64,000 nt of DNA, taken from contig MU385858.1 of assembly GCA_022497145.1 (NCBI GenBank), positions 62,001 to 126,000 on the forward strand, given 5' to 3'. Source of the DNA: Rostrohypoxylon terebratum (Eukaryota > Ascomycota > Sordariomycetes > Xylariales > Hypoxylaceae). The notes beneath the pieces were generated by a model that worked only from the letters and a program-made list of their open reading frames with translations, had not been told where the DNA came from and did no database searches. Numbering within the stretch: position 1 is the stretch's first letter; every line of letters starts with the position of its first letter. This document shows positions 45,701-57,900 of this stretch, piece after piece. A program made the position numbers and the translations under genes.

Positions 45701-46943
45701 CAGATCTAAGCTTAAGTGCCTAGTATGATCCATCAATACGCTAAGCCCGCTCTGCAAGCCTGTAAATTCCCCACCTCACCACGTCTCTCCGGTTGTATAG
45801 CTGTATAGCGTGAATCGCAAGTGCCTGGGTCCTAAGTAGTTACTACCTAATATAGGTACTAGATATTAATCTTTGGTGTATTATACACGACTACTAATAT
45901 ACCTAATGAGAAGACTTACTATACTGTAAATGCTGTATGTATAAAATAAGTACTCACTTTAATTGAGAGTTTTGATGTACTGCATCTACTATTATTAGAA
46001 TCTAAGACTGGGGATCTGATCCAAATTTTAGGAATAATTGGTAGCTAACATCCATCCTCCATCCTTAGACTCGACCCTTCTCTACGTCCGTAAACTTCCA
46101 GATGTCGAAGTGACATGCAATAGAACTTCTATACGTCTTTCTAGCGTCTTTGATGTAGGTACGTCCAATGAGTGACTGATGAGGGGTATAAGTAAGGAAT
46201 TTATTACACGGGATTCGGTCTTGTATCGAATTTCGAAGGTAATATGATAGTGGTCGTGTAAGGGTATAATGATCAGTAGCATTAGGTATTTACTTGATAG
46301 CATGTATCTCCAATGACTGGAGCCACTGCTCAGCATATATAAGTACAGCATTCCATTCCCATCGTTCATACTGTACTATATGCTCAGGCGAGCCGTACCG
46401 AGAAAGAGCATTTTTAGTGTCATCATTCAGAGTTTCATGTATGCTGACTCTTGAGTGTACCTATGGTCCTATGTATCAGAAACACCCGAAGCAAGTACCT
46501 ACAATCAAGGCGAGTATCGTATGCTCCATTTCATAGGCGGCTCAGAACCTTGACATACAGACGGCTCGACAATCCTAAAGAGGTACACTTGGGACCTATC
46601 TATAGATGTAATAGGTAGATAGATCCGTAGAGCTTTTCACGCTATTACCTACTACTAGATAGGTACTAAGGTAGGTAGTTATAGGGGGAGTAATAGTGCT
46701 GAAGGGTTCCTAGGCTGCCAGGCTCCGATCGGACAAGGTTAGGTAGGTACTACCAGGTAAGTAGGACCTAGGACCTTCATAGTAGGTATGTAGGCATGTT
46801 TGCACGGACCAATGAAGTAATAAAGTTCTTACCATTCTTTATCTTATCAATCTCATCGGTCGGGGTTTGTGATCTACTAATCCTTGTAACAATCCATTTT
46901 GTTTCTCTCTTCATTTTCATATTAAACATTCACGAGAATCGCG
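42751..46943. other. 4.2 kb gene-free spacer between divergent RRM gene and tah18
   Basis: I see no supported gene. Open frames at 43758-44135 and 44188-44607 lack motifs and typical codon use. The first 800 bp should be the RRM promoter and leader. From 45050 to 46800 the sequence is full of TAGGTACCTA, CCTAGG and GGTAGGTA words (for example 45105-45235 and 46560-46800). A CCTAGGA tandem (GACCTAG x3) lies at about 45187-45212. Confidence 0.55.
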
Positions 46944-49900
46944 ATGGCGTCGGAGGTCAGCGATGACAACCAGAACGATGGAGATAAAGCGACGAAGGTT
47001 GAGGATAGGCGCATACTTATCCTCTATGGTTCCGAAACAGGGAACAGCCAAGACCTAGCGGGTGACCTGGAAAGGCTCGGGGAGAGACTACACTTTAGAA
47101 CATTTGTCTGTGAGATGAATGATGTCGAACTGGTAAGTCGAGGGATTCCATTGATTCGATTCACTCACCTCCGACATTCCCACCATTCCCAACATTCACT
47201 TGTTCCAGTCGTCATTACGATTACAATTACTATCTACCACTACCAAATCCCATTATCTTTTTTTATCAGTTTGACCAGTCATATTTCTTCAATGGCATTA
47301 TCCACCTCTTTTACATGGCCTGTTCGTTAGGTGTGTGTGTACGTGCGTGTGTATGTGTGTGTGTTTTTTTTTTAACCAGGTGCACGGTGACGTACGTCAG
47401 TTCCCCTCTAATTCCAGCTCCAGCCCTGAAGGTAAAAAAAAAAAAAATCACCCAACCTGAATGAAGGTAGCGAAGCAAATACAGCAAACTAGGTACCTAT
47501 TTAGCCCTGGAGGTATACCTACTTCAGTATACCGGGTACCTATAGGAGTATCTATACGGGTACCTTTACACCTTTTACAGTGTTCAATGTTCAGCGTTGT
47601 TTAGGTTGTTTAGGTACCTGCATCTCGGATCCGCGCGCACTCTGCACACTGCACACTGCACATTGCACTCCCCTACTGCTTACCTATGCATCAATCTTTT
47701 GACCAACTTTGGAACATACCAACGCGATGCACCTGGTAACAAGAACCTGCCTCATTTAGAACACTTTACTACAATACCCCTTGGTCATCTTCGTCATCTC
47801 TACTACCGGCCAAGGCGAGATTCCTCGAAACGCGCTTAAATTCTGGAAGAGCCTCCTCCGTAAACGACTACCTCCAAATTGCCTGCAGCGAGTCAACTTC
47901 ACCACATTTGGCCTTGGCGATAGTTCGTATACCAAGTAAGTGACAACCTACCTAGTAGAACCTACACATCTAATGTATACCATGTATATATCTACATATA
48001 TATCTATGTATACCTACATGTATTCACACAAACCCCATGATACTACATATTACCGATGTCTCCTTCCAATTTGATTTCTTACTTTTTATTTTTCTATTGT
48101 TCTCCTTCCCACATACTTTTCATGTCTACTTTCCTATTTCCATATTACATCATCACTAAGTGACTGACTGACTAACCTCACCTTTTTTTTTCTTGCTCCT
48201 GCAGGTACAACTGGGCAGTTAGGAAACTTCACAAACGGCTAGAACAGTTAGGTGCGACCGAATTCTTCGCTCGTGGCGAGGCTGACGAGCGTCACCAAGA
48301 CGGGTACGTCTCTCCGATTTCCATGTTTGCTAATTTTTCATTTTGCTTCCACCCTTCACCGTTCACCACCCCCTTTTTTCATTTCTTTATTTGCCCATCT
48401 TATCCAGCTTTCTCGCTATCTTTGGAATCACACGGCTACTCGCAGTTTTGATCTAACATTTCTCAGCATCGACGGCACATTTCTATCTTGGTCGTTAAGC
48501 CTACGGAGTCATCTTCTAAAAGAGTATCCTTTGCCAGAAGGTTTATCGCCCATCCCTCCGGGGGTTCAGCTTCCTCCAAAATTCACATTAGAGTTGGTGT
48601 CCAAGATGGATACGTCAGATGAGCCAATGCCTGACCGGGACACGAGAGAGGCGAGGGAGGTCAAGAGCTCAAGCATCACAGACGCTGCTCTTACCACTAC
48701 CACGTTACCAAGTGGCGATCCTCAGCCCACCTCCCGACCTGTCCCTCAGTCCATCTCTCAGGAAAAGACTTTCGATACAACTGCAGCGCTTTTCAGTCAT
48801 CCAGATACGCCTAACCCCGATGCTCTAGAGCACGCCCTTCGGGCACAGAGAATGTCCATCCACAGCAGCTCGTACACCGCTCGTATATCGGAGAATACGG
48901 CCAAGGTGATACCACGTGGAATAGATGTTTTGGACAAGCCCAACATATTGAGAGATCATCCATCAAAATACTCTCTCGAAGATTTAACCGCCAAGGAGAT
49001 CCTTCCTCCTGCAGACCTTCTTCCCATACCTCGAGCGTGGCCAGCCCTCCTGGTAGATAACCAACGAGTCACCCCCGCTTCTCACTGGCAGGATGTTCGC
49101 CATCTAACCTTTGAGATTCCCGCACAGTCAGACACATCTAGAAAAGGGGATTTTACTCTCTTTAGCTACGTACCTGGCGATGCCGTCGTCATCTATCCCA
49201 AGAACTTTCCTGCAGATGTGCAAGCGCTGATCGATCTCATGGGCTGGCAAGCTGTCGCTGATTTACCTTTTGAGCATCGCGCGGCTCAGGAGGACTTGCT
49301 ATACTCGCGACCTCGAAATTGCCACCCGCTTCCCAACTCCACCTTGCGACAACTCCTCCTCCACAACTACGACATTACCGCCATTCCTAAGCGTATCTTC
49401 TTCGAGGAGATCGCGTTCTTCACCGACGATCCCACTCACTCGGAACGACTTCGAGAATTTGCAAACCCTAGCCTGTCGGATGAATTCTACGACTACACGT
49501 CTCGGCCTCGACGATCTATCCTAGAGGTTCTACAGGATTTCCCAACAGTCAAAATCCCTTACGAACACGTGCCATCTATCTTCCCCGTGATGCGTGGCCG
49601 AGAATATAGCGTCGCGAGCGGTGGTTCGCTCCTTAAGAACGACGACAACCAGCGAGTCACGAGACTCGAGCTCTTGGTGGCGCTAGTCAAGTATAAAACT
49701 GTGTTACGAAAAACCCGACAGGGCCTATGCTCTCGTTATCTAGCATCCCTTAGTCCTGGCACGATGATCAACCTGACCCACAGAGAGTATGACACTCTGC
49801 AGCCAGAGCTCATCCGTAGACCGATACTAGCTATCTCCCCGGGCACCGGCGTCGCGCCTATCCGCGCGCACCTGTGGGATCGCGTGGAATACGAAGATGC

Positions 49901-50240
49901 CGGCGAGGTCCTGCTGGTCTTTGGCGGGCGCAACCGTGACGCGGATTTCTACTTCAAAGACGATTGGGAAGATCTCAGAATCAAGGTTCTCACGGCATTC
50001 TCCAGGGACCAAGAAAAGAAGATTTACGTCCAAGACCGCATCCGCGAGAACGCGCATTTGATCTGCGAGTTCGTTCAGCGCAAGTGCGTCATATGCATCT
50101 GCGGCAGCTCGGGCAAGATGCCCGAGGCGGTGCGCGCGGCGCTGTATGACGCCATGGTCATGGGAAAGCTGGCTCCTAACCAGGAGATCGCGAAGAAGTT
50201 GCTACATATGCACAACCCCATATGGGAAGAGGTCTGGTGA
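46944..50240 (+). CDS. tah18: NADPH-dependent diflavin oxidoreductase Tah18 (CIA pathway)
   Basis: Passes electrons from NADPH through FAD and FMN to Dre2, the first step of cytosolic iron-sulfur protein assembly. Exons 46944-47132, 47760-47935, 48205-48303 and 48467-50240, total 745 residues; introns 627, 269 and 163 bp. The flavodoxin domain (about 24-165) has LYGSETGNSQDLAGDL, and across introns NTLLQYPLVIFVISTTGQGEIPRNALKFW, FGLGDSSYTK and YNWAVRKLHKRLEQLG. The FAD part holds the connecting region and REYSVASGGS (near residue 533, the RxYSxxS FAD motif). The NADPH part (about 600-745) has SPGTGVAPIRAHLWDR, FGGRNRDADFYFKDDW and KIYVQDRIREN. The end IWEEVW has the terminal Trp expected to stack on FAD. 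The region about 190-265 is a Ser/Thr-rich insertion. Exon 2 was found by frame and homology; the long first intron is unusual. Confidence 0.94.
47331..47364 (+). repeat. GT-rich microsatellite inside tah18 intron 1
   Basis: A stretch of alternating GT with single interruptions (ACGTGCGT, ATGT), followed by nine T. It lies within the 627 bp intron 47133-47759. Confidence 0.9.
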
Positions 50241-52734
50241 TGGGAGTGAGAGGCGCGGAGAGGTGCCACGAAGACTGATGTGGCTGTGTCATGGATGGGA
50301 CTAGGCGTACTTGATTTCGTCATGGCTAGATAATGAAAATGCATCGGATGCAATAGATGGCATCTTGAAAAATAATTGAATGCGTGTGAACACTGTAAAT
50401 ACTGTTCTGTGATAGAAAACATAGAAATCCATTGACGTGAAATATTTCATAGGAACTTTTACCTATATTCCCCTTAACAAACACCATTCAATTTCCTGTT
50501 CATCTCCATTGAACTTACTGCCGAAAATATTATAGTATAGTAAAGTCTTATGTGTTTCTTATAGCAGATAGATGTTGTTAGAGTTTCTTGCTAGTGGAGA
50601 GGAAAAGGGGTAGAAGAAGTCGACTGCGCCAACGACAGAATTTCCTAACGCGCTGTCATATAGGTAACCTACCTAAAATTTGAATTGATAGCCCAATTAT
50701 TACCCAGGTACCTACAGTACTCCTATCTCTAGTATAAAGATAAATCAGTAAGATATTTTCGCTCTTCGGTGATTTGAGCAGGTGTATCTCACCAACGAAC
50801 GATGAAGATGGTTCATATTTACGTATATGTCACGACACCCAATGGTGGAGGTCCAACAGGTAGTTTGTAGGAAAGGTCTTTACAACAAATTTGAAAGAAT
50901 CGTAATTTCTTATGTCAAGCAGGCATGGCGCGTGGAGTGATAGCACGACCTATTCTTGTTCTTCTCCATCGAGACTCCGGTTTCGGGGACCAACCTCACG
51001 ATGTCACAGAGTGAATATTCATCGATATTGTTTTCATCTTTGTAATGTTGAAAGTCCACTGTTTTCTAATTGATACAATACGCATCTCCTCTCAATAGGT
51101 GTATTACGAATACTTACGAATACCAGTGTCATGTTGTCTTGCCCAATCATTACTTCCCTTCTTCCGACCGCTGAGAGATCGGCGGGTGCCATCGACATTG
51201 CTACCCCGTCAAACAGTACCGGCATCCCGCCGTCACATCGATTCCGGGTCTATGCCGTCACTAGCAGACAGGTGTAGGTAGGCCCGAAGGAAGTCCCACA
51301 TGTCCGTGAGTTGTTCGACACCTTACTGACTACCGTGTGCCTCCATTTAATGTTATATAGGGTCGACATCAGGCAACCGATAGCGCAGTGAATCCATCCA
51401 TCATTATATGAGGTAGGTGGCGTAACCTACTGCGTGCTCCCGCAATATGGGCTGATGTACCTAGTTAAGTACCTACAGAGGGATGGATACCTGCGGAAAC
51501 TTCAGGGATTGTTACTACCGGTCACATCGAAGTAGATTATCGAGCACTATAACTAGATGATTTGAGGGCTTACTTACAAACGGCAGTCACCGAAGCAGTG
51601 CTCATTAGCTACATTACCAAAGCTATGTAGTGCCTACCTAGGAAAACGAGCATCCTGAGAATAAACCGTCACCTTACGCAGAAGGACGGTTCATCTATCT
51701 CCGACACACACCAATCCTAGAACTGACGAAGAAATTTTTTTATTGCAAACAATAGCGTGGTTCGACCCTCAAATTTAGGGGAAACGCATAATACCCCAAG
51801 GCAGAATCTCCCAAAACCCATAATCTCGGACCCGAAGCCGCCCCCTGTCTGCGACACAAGTGCCGGAAGCAGCCCTCTAGGTCCGGCGGGTCTTCCGGTG
51901 TACACCCACCTACACCCATCTCGCGGCATTACCGTACCTAGCAATTCTCAATTCTAGCCCTGCAACCCGACAATGCCGTTCGCCACCATGAAACAAACCA
52001 AACGCGAAAAAAGTCTTTCCCATGGTAAACATCTCGGACTATGCCGTTTGCGAGCGCATGAACCGCGAGGGAAAAAAAAGGAAAAAAAAATAAAAAAGGA
52101 TCTACGCTGCAGGGACCTTCGATCCCGACCAACCCACCAACCCCGGCACGTTTCAGAACTGATGTGACTGGGGCAAGTCGACGATGACGAGTCACAACTT
52201 GCCAAACGGCGCGCATGTCAAATTTTCAATAGGCAGAGAGCTTCTCTTTCCGGCGAAGCGATCCTTTGAATATACACGCGATGATTTTCTGCCTCAGGTA
52301 CTAGGTAGGTAGGTAGGTAGGTAGGTAGGTAGGTAATAGGTTTATACTCCGTTCGTCCCTGATTCCTACGCGACCCTTGATGATGCATGCGGCTCCAACA
52401 TGCATCAGTGGATCATTTAGCGAACCTTAAGAAGCCGTAGAGTGGGTGAAATAATTAACTACATTTCATACACATTGTACAATATCCCGTTATGTGATAT
52501 TATGCCGAATCCTTCGGCCTTCAATACTGGTAGATGTAAGATGTTAGGTGTGTATATGCACTAATGGGTATCATAACGTCGTCAACTGAGCGATTGACTT
52601 TTCGTGTTGTCTCCTCGTTTCTTCTCTTCATTCCTCCCTGCGCCGTGTTGGAACGAAACCATCTCCTTGATGAGAGGCATGTATGTACGTGGATAGCCTG
52701 AGCGATTGTGTGGCAATCAAAACTTCCAGTTGTT
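50241..52734. other. 2.5 kb spacer between convergent genes
   Basis: No gene seen. It should hold the 3' regions of tah18 and of the wall-protein gene. It contains the (TAGG)n microsatellite at 52302-52335 and A-rich runs at 52068-52096. Short frames at 51717-51957 and 51938-52216 overlap on opposite strands and show no motif. Confidence 0.55.
52302..52335 (+). repeat. TAGG tetranucleotide repeat, 8.5 units
   Basis: Perfect run of the tetramer; related GGTAGGTA words are scattered through other spacers of this window. Confidence 0.97.
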
Positions 52735-54926
52735 TCACAGCAGAGCGAGATATCCGATGCTGGCCGAGAATAGACATTGTAGCCCCCAATCCGGCCTTAG
52801 ACCTTTTCCCCCATTGCCCTTTCGCTCTCCCACGGACCCTGATCCGGTTGCTGATGGTATTGTTAAGGCAGCATTATTTCCGCCACTACCGCTACCTTGA
52901 CCCGGGTACAGGGTCGTCGTTGATGCCCCTGGCGCACCCAGGGTCCAAGTCTCCATCCCGACACCTTCGGGACCAATCGTCAGCGTATGTCCGCCAATGA
53001 CCGTAGTCAAGGCCTCCGAAGCCCCTATCCCGACGTGAAACGTAATTCCACCTATCTCAACTGCTGTAAGTCCCATCTGTGTGACCGTAGCCCCGCCTGC
53101 GATCGCGTATTTAGTAGCTCCGGGAGCCGCTGTAATCCCACCTATACTCTGACCGTGGATAATGATACCTGTCGGTGCCACGAGGATTGTGTCCCCATCT
53201 ATAACTTTTGTGAGCGTGCTACTGGCCTTGGGTCCGTATGTCAATGTAGTGCCCTCGATGACGATTATGTCTGGTCCGATAGCAGTGATAAGTTCCCCGC
53301 CCATGACGGCGGTCTGCGTTGGTCCGGGACCGCCCGCCGCCACATGTAGGGTTTGCGTGGGGAACACGATGTCTGTGGGCCCGAGCGTTATCGTCTGTCC
53401 TCTAATTACTACCACTGTAGATGTGGGTTCGATGGTGAAGACTGTGCCGTCTATCGTCGCGACGGAGGGACCGAATGCCACCCCTAACCCTCCCACCGAG
53501 GTCGTTATCGGTGTAGGTGTGGGTGCAAAACCGCCACCTATGTTGGGCGGAGGTCGAGTAATCGTGGCACCAGCGCCAATGACCCGGGACGGGTCGATGA
53601 CGAATGTGTCGCTTCCAACCACTACCGTAGACGTCTGTTTTCCTGGATCGTCGATAAATGTGTGGTCGCCGATTACTACCGCACCGGGTTGAATTATTAC
53701 GGTAATTGGAGGTGAGATTGTGCTAGTCCTGCCGCCATTTCCATTTTCACTCTTGCCTCCACCTCCACCTCCATTACCGCTTCCACTATTTTCCTCATGA
53801 TTTCCTGCATCACTATTGCCGACGGGAGTTGGTGACTGTTTAGCTGAACCGATAGGTGATGGGTCTATACCATATCCAGGGGTCACTAAATTTCCACCGC
53901 TCACTGCTGTCTCATGACTATTTGGTCCAGAGGGAGACCCGCCATAATCAGGGGGTGTTTGAGTCGGGAAAACCACGGCAGGGTTTTTGTCCGTCGTAAC
54001 CAAAGTAACCGTCGTAGCTGGATCGACGAAGTTATTCGTCGTCGTAGTATGGATGAATGAACAAGTCTCGCCCGTGCTGTCACACAAGGTTATGGTAAAA
54101 CGCCCGGTTGGACTCTCCCTAGGAGTACATGGTATCGGCGTGCTTATTGGTGGGTAAGGGGGTATATAGTCAGATGGATCCCCACTCCAAGTTGTCGTCG
54201 ACGTATAGATGATGGAGTAAGAAGTGACGGTAACACGCCCGCCCTCTCTTGCCGGACACTCGCTTGGTGCAGAGGTAATTGTCGGAGTCGTGCTACTAGT
54301 TGTGATAATAGCTGGTGGAGGCAGAGTCACAGTAGGTGATGGTAGTGAAGAGGCACTGGAGGTATCGTTCCAGCCCCATGATCTTGACGTCGCGTTGGGA
54401 GAAGATGACAACGTTACCGGGGGTAAAGGCGTTACTGGGTTGGAAGCAGAGCTTGAACTGCTGTCGAGTATCCTAGAACTGCCCCTTATCGGAGTTGACG
54501 TAGGTAATACGAGTGTTGGCCTCACAATTGTCGTAATAGTTCCTAAGTTCAACGGTTCAAAGAAAGAGTCGGGAGTTGCTGGAGTAGAGCTGTCCCCTGA
54601 TGATGCTGTAACAGTAGACACGTCATCATCAGAAGTTGTAATCGCCGTGTTTGAAACAGTATCTATGGACCTATAATACGTCTCTAAGCTCGTCACTATG
54701 AAACTAGAAGCTAGTATATCAGGTGAGCTTGTGAACTCCGGGATCACCGAGTCGTTGCGAGATGGTACCCTTTTGTTGAATTGACCAGGGCCGTACTCTA
54801 TGAATCCGTTAGCATCAATAAACATTGAAAACGATCGGTGAGCCTCGACTGACCGGCTCTAACCAATTCTAGGCCATGACTTGAGGACACCACAACACAT
54901 AGTACTATTAAGATGATAATGAGCAT
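52735..54926 (-). CDS. Secreted Ser/Thr-rich repetitive protein, probably GPI-anchored at the cell wall
   Basis: An extracellular protein of 711 residues, function unknown. Exon 1 (54926-54854) codes for a signal peptide (MLIIILIVLCVVVSSSHG); a 56 bp intron with branch site GCTAAC and acceptor CATAG joins to exon 2 (54797-52735), E-YGPGQFNKRVPSR. Residues about 40-310 are Ser/Thr/Pro-rich with few Cys (CPAREGG, CTPRESP, CDSTGETC), fit for heavy O-glycosylation. A Gly/Asn/Ser-rich hinge follows (about 340-375). From about 380 to 670 come imperfect beta-type repeats of the pattern hh-GxTh-hxPT (IRGQTITLGPT, IEGTTLTYGPK, IDGDTILVAPTG, IGGITFHVG, IGGHTLTIGPEG). The C terminus after GNGGKGLRPDWG is a short hydrophobic tail (LQCLFSASIGYLALL), as in GPI-anchor signals. 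Without the first exon the ATG at 54825 gives no signal peptide. Confidence 0.83.
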
Positions 54927-57900
54927 TGCTAACCCGGGGCGAGCACGTTTCTTCGCCCCTATCTCTCACCCGGCGCTTACACCGGCGTGTTTACTTTGAG
55001 GAGGGCCCAAGTCCTCGGCTTTACATCTGGAAGGGAATGGATATGGTTTTATCAGAAATCGCATCACGTGTAATATAGAAGCGAGACAAGACGTCGCAAT
55101 AACCCCACACCCACTGGCGAGGAATGCTCGGCTGAGCCGCGACTTTTTATGTGAAGCGCCATGATTCGGAATTGGCAGAAGTCCAGACGAGCTAAGACCT
55201 GTCGGTAAGTGGCTCGCAAGTCCCGTAACGGGTTGGAACGCAGACACGGGACGTTTAATGGTGAGTGGCCGTAACAAAGTGAAATTGATTTGCAACTGTT
55301 TTGGGGGGTTCTAAGTGGTGGGCCGATTCATTTGGGATGCCGCCTAATAAGGGGAAATATGCATATCCCCGGAAAAGAAGGACCCCATACGAATAGGTAA
55401 CTACTTCGTAAAGTTCTCAAATAGCTCAAATAGACCTATTTTGTACATATAAGCGAAGTCCCCTTAGGTTGTACTACTTACATACCTAGGTAGGTACATA
55501 CTTACCTACATATATGCACTCCATATAACCCAGACGGCCCTACGTTCGTGGATTACTAGCTTTGCCATTGAGCGTAGGCCACTTGCCCGAGAAGCCGTAG
55601 TTGAAGATAGATAATAACCGAGATGTAAATCTAGGAGAGCGGAGATCTATACCCATGGTAGAGCGAGATGGCGAAATGGCGAAATGGAAGTGACGAAGCG
55701 ATGATCAATTGAATTTGCCGGATGAAGGGCAGATTGCGGCATGCTACACTCGTACCGACCGCAGGGTCCTATGGGCGCAGAATTGCGCAGAAGTGCGCAG
55801 AGGTTATTAACACCCAGACCAACCAGACTACCCAGACAACCCAGACACCATATATGAACACCACCCAACTCCAAGTTGATTATACCGAGATTGGACAGTG
55901 CAGGTGGGAGTTGTTCGCTTAGACTGCCTATCTTGACTGTTGGTAGCATCTTCGGGGTATTGTTTCGTGGGCAGGTAGACCATTAACAACTTGATTACCA
56001 TATGGCATACGTCCTAGTTGTCCCACCTGGCAGTGCCATATATCCGGGGAGCACTTGTAGGTGTCTTTAAGTCCGATGACGCAAACTACATCGAGGATGA
56101 GTGGGCTTGGCATGAAATGAATGTGAGATTCGGTCATTTTGAATAAGGCTACGGATCCTGTATAGCCTCATAGGATTCTCATCATACCTGTACGTCTGAC
56201 GGTCGAGACCAACGTCGAAAAGTTGGTTATACGCCGAGGCGCTGCCCCTGACGCTAATGAGGTACCTACTAGGTAGGAAATGCGGCAATGGGTACCTGTA
56301 CCTGGAATCCTGGATACTACTACTAAGTAGATCAGGTAGTGTAGGAAGGTACCTAGGGACTGGTCACAAGTCCGGACATAGTTTTATAGGAGGTAGGTCA
56401 GCCAAGAAATCCTTCCGCGCTTCTCTCGGTATTGGGTAGATTTTCCAGTTGGGGATCCTGAAGGTGTTTTTTTTTTAAAAAAAAAATCTTTTCAATTGGA
56501 CATAGAAATGCGTAAAGAAGCAAAGAAGCGAAGATGCACAGAGGACAAGTGTCTCAGTTGCTTTATCAATACCGCTGTCTTAGTTGAAGCTGATCGCCGA
56601 TATTCTAGAAGGTGAGATTGACGATCTGGAAGCTTTGAACGACCGAGAGAGGAAAAGACAACAAGGTATTATTGTATTATTGAGCAAATCAGACAAGTTT
56701 GGAAGATATTGATCTTGTGTTCAAATAATGAAAAAAATAATGAGAAATAACCTTGAATAAGATTATGTGAGTTTCCGGATAGGTACCTCCGGCGGGCAAC
56801 CCCTTCCCTTCCAACCAGGCAGCCAGGGGGACGTTCTCGATGAGGAAGGGACTTTGCATCTGCTCTGAAAGGGGAACTTGGAAGACTCGGAAGACTTGGA
56901 AGAGCTTGGAAAAGGAAACGCTGAAGGAACGAAGGTGGGGGATAATAGGCTCTGGAAGGAAGGTAGGGCTCGATTATTCAGAATTTCATCTCTGTGCTAC
57001 AGTACCTTTTGTATGCTGTGCCTTCTGGGTAGGCTGGATTAGGCTGGATTAGGCTGGATAGGTAGGTACCTACCTTAGTGTACATACAATACCTACTACT
57101 ACCTAGGTACCTAGGGGCCTACCTAGTACCTAGGCAGTTGACGCAATTGATGACCCGCCGATCTCAAACAAACTCTTCAATTCCCACGATTCCCGCGATT
57201 CCTTATCGTGTCACTTCAACTTCCAACTGTTCCAACTGTTATCCTTCATTATGCCTTCAAATTCGAAATGTGGAATTATTCGAAGCTCTTCTGGGTCGAT
57301 CGACAAGCGCGAAAAGTACAAGACTCTTATGAAACTGTCTAAATACACCAAAATACCGCACATTCACATACATAGTAACCATTCCATACGCGTACGTACG
57401 TACTACAACTACGCGTCGGCCTCGGTCGCTTTTTATTACTCGACGTGTCGGCAGAAAAGACCTTCGGTGGTCTTATTTAACCAGCCCTGTCTAAGTAATT
57501 TACCACGTATTAACTAGCTTTGGCCACTGCCCAGATTTTCATGTGCTGGTCATCAGATACCTAAAACTGTTAGTTGCCGGGTCCATTCTGGATGCTACCT
57601 CATGCCTTAGTTAGGTAATGGGGGCGCAGGACTGCCGAAAATCGCGAGGGACTGCGTGCCCAGGTGTTCAAACAAGATCACACAAGCTGCCAAGTCAACC
57701 AAAAGCCCCAGCGGATCAATCTTTAGCCCACTGGTCCACCGGTCCACTGGCCTACTAGGTACTCCAGTGCTCCGGTGCTCCAGTGCAGCGAAACAGCTAC
57801 ACAATAGATTTCGTCGCAGTAAACCGCCAAAAAAAAAGTCCCAGATCACCCTAATTAGTCGTCTACCTAGGTCCTACGTATTATTACTTACTATCCGGAA

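Noticed and set aside
6594..50240. Iron/iron-sulfur theme linking sreA, tyw1 and tah18
   Set aside because: Three genes spread over 44 kb among unrelated housekeeping genes are best explained by chance; the promoter stretches I checked for tah18 and tyw1 lack the CCAAT-N12-RWT site.
54797..54825. ATG at 54825 as start of the wall protein
   Set aside because: It lies inside an intron with a clear branch site and acceptor; using it would remove the signal peptide.
55000..55295. Minus-strand frame of 109 codons upstream of the wall-protein gene
   Set aside because: No homology signal or plausible splice to the gene; read as promoter or leader.
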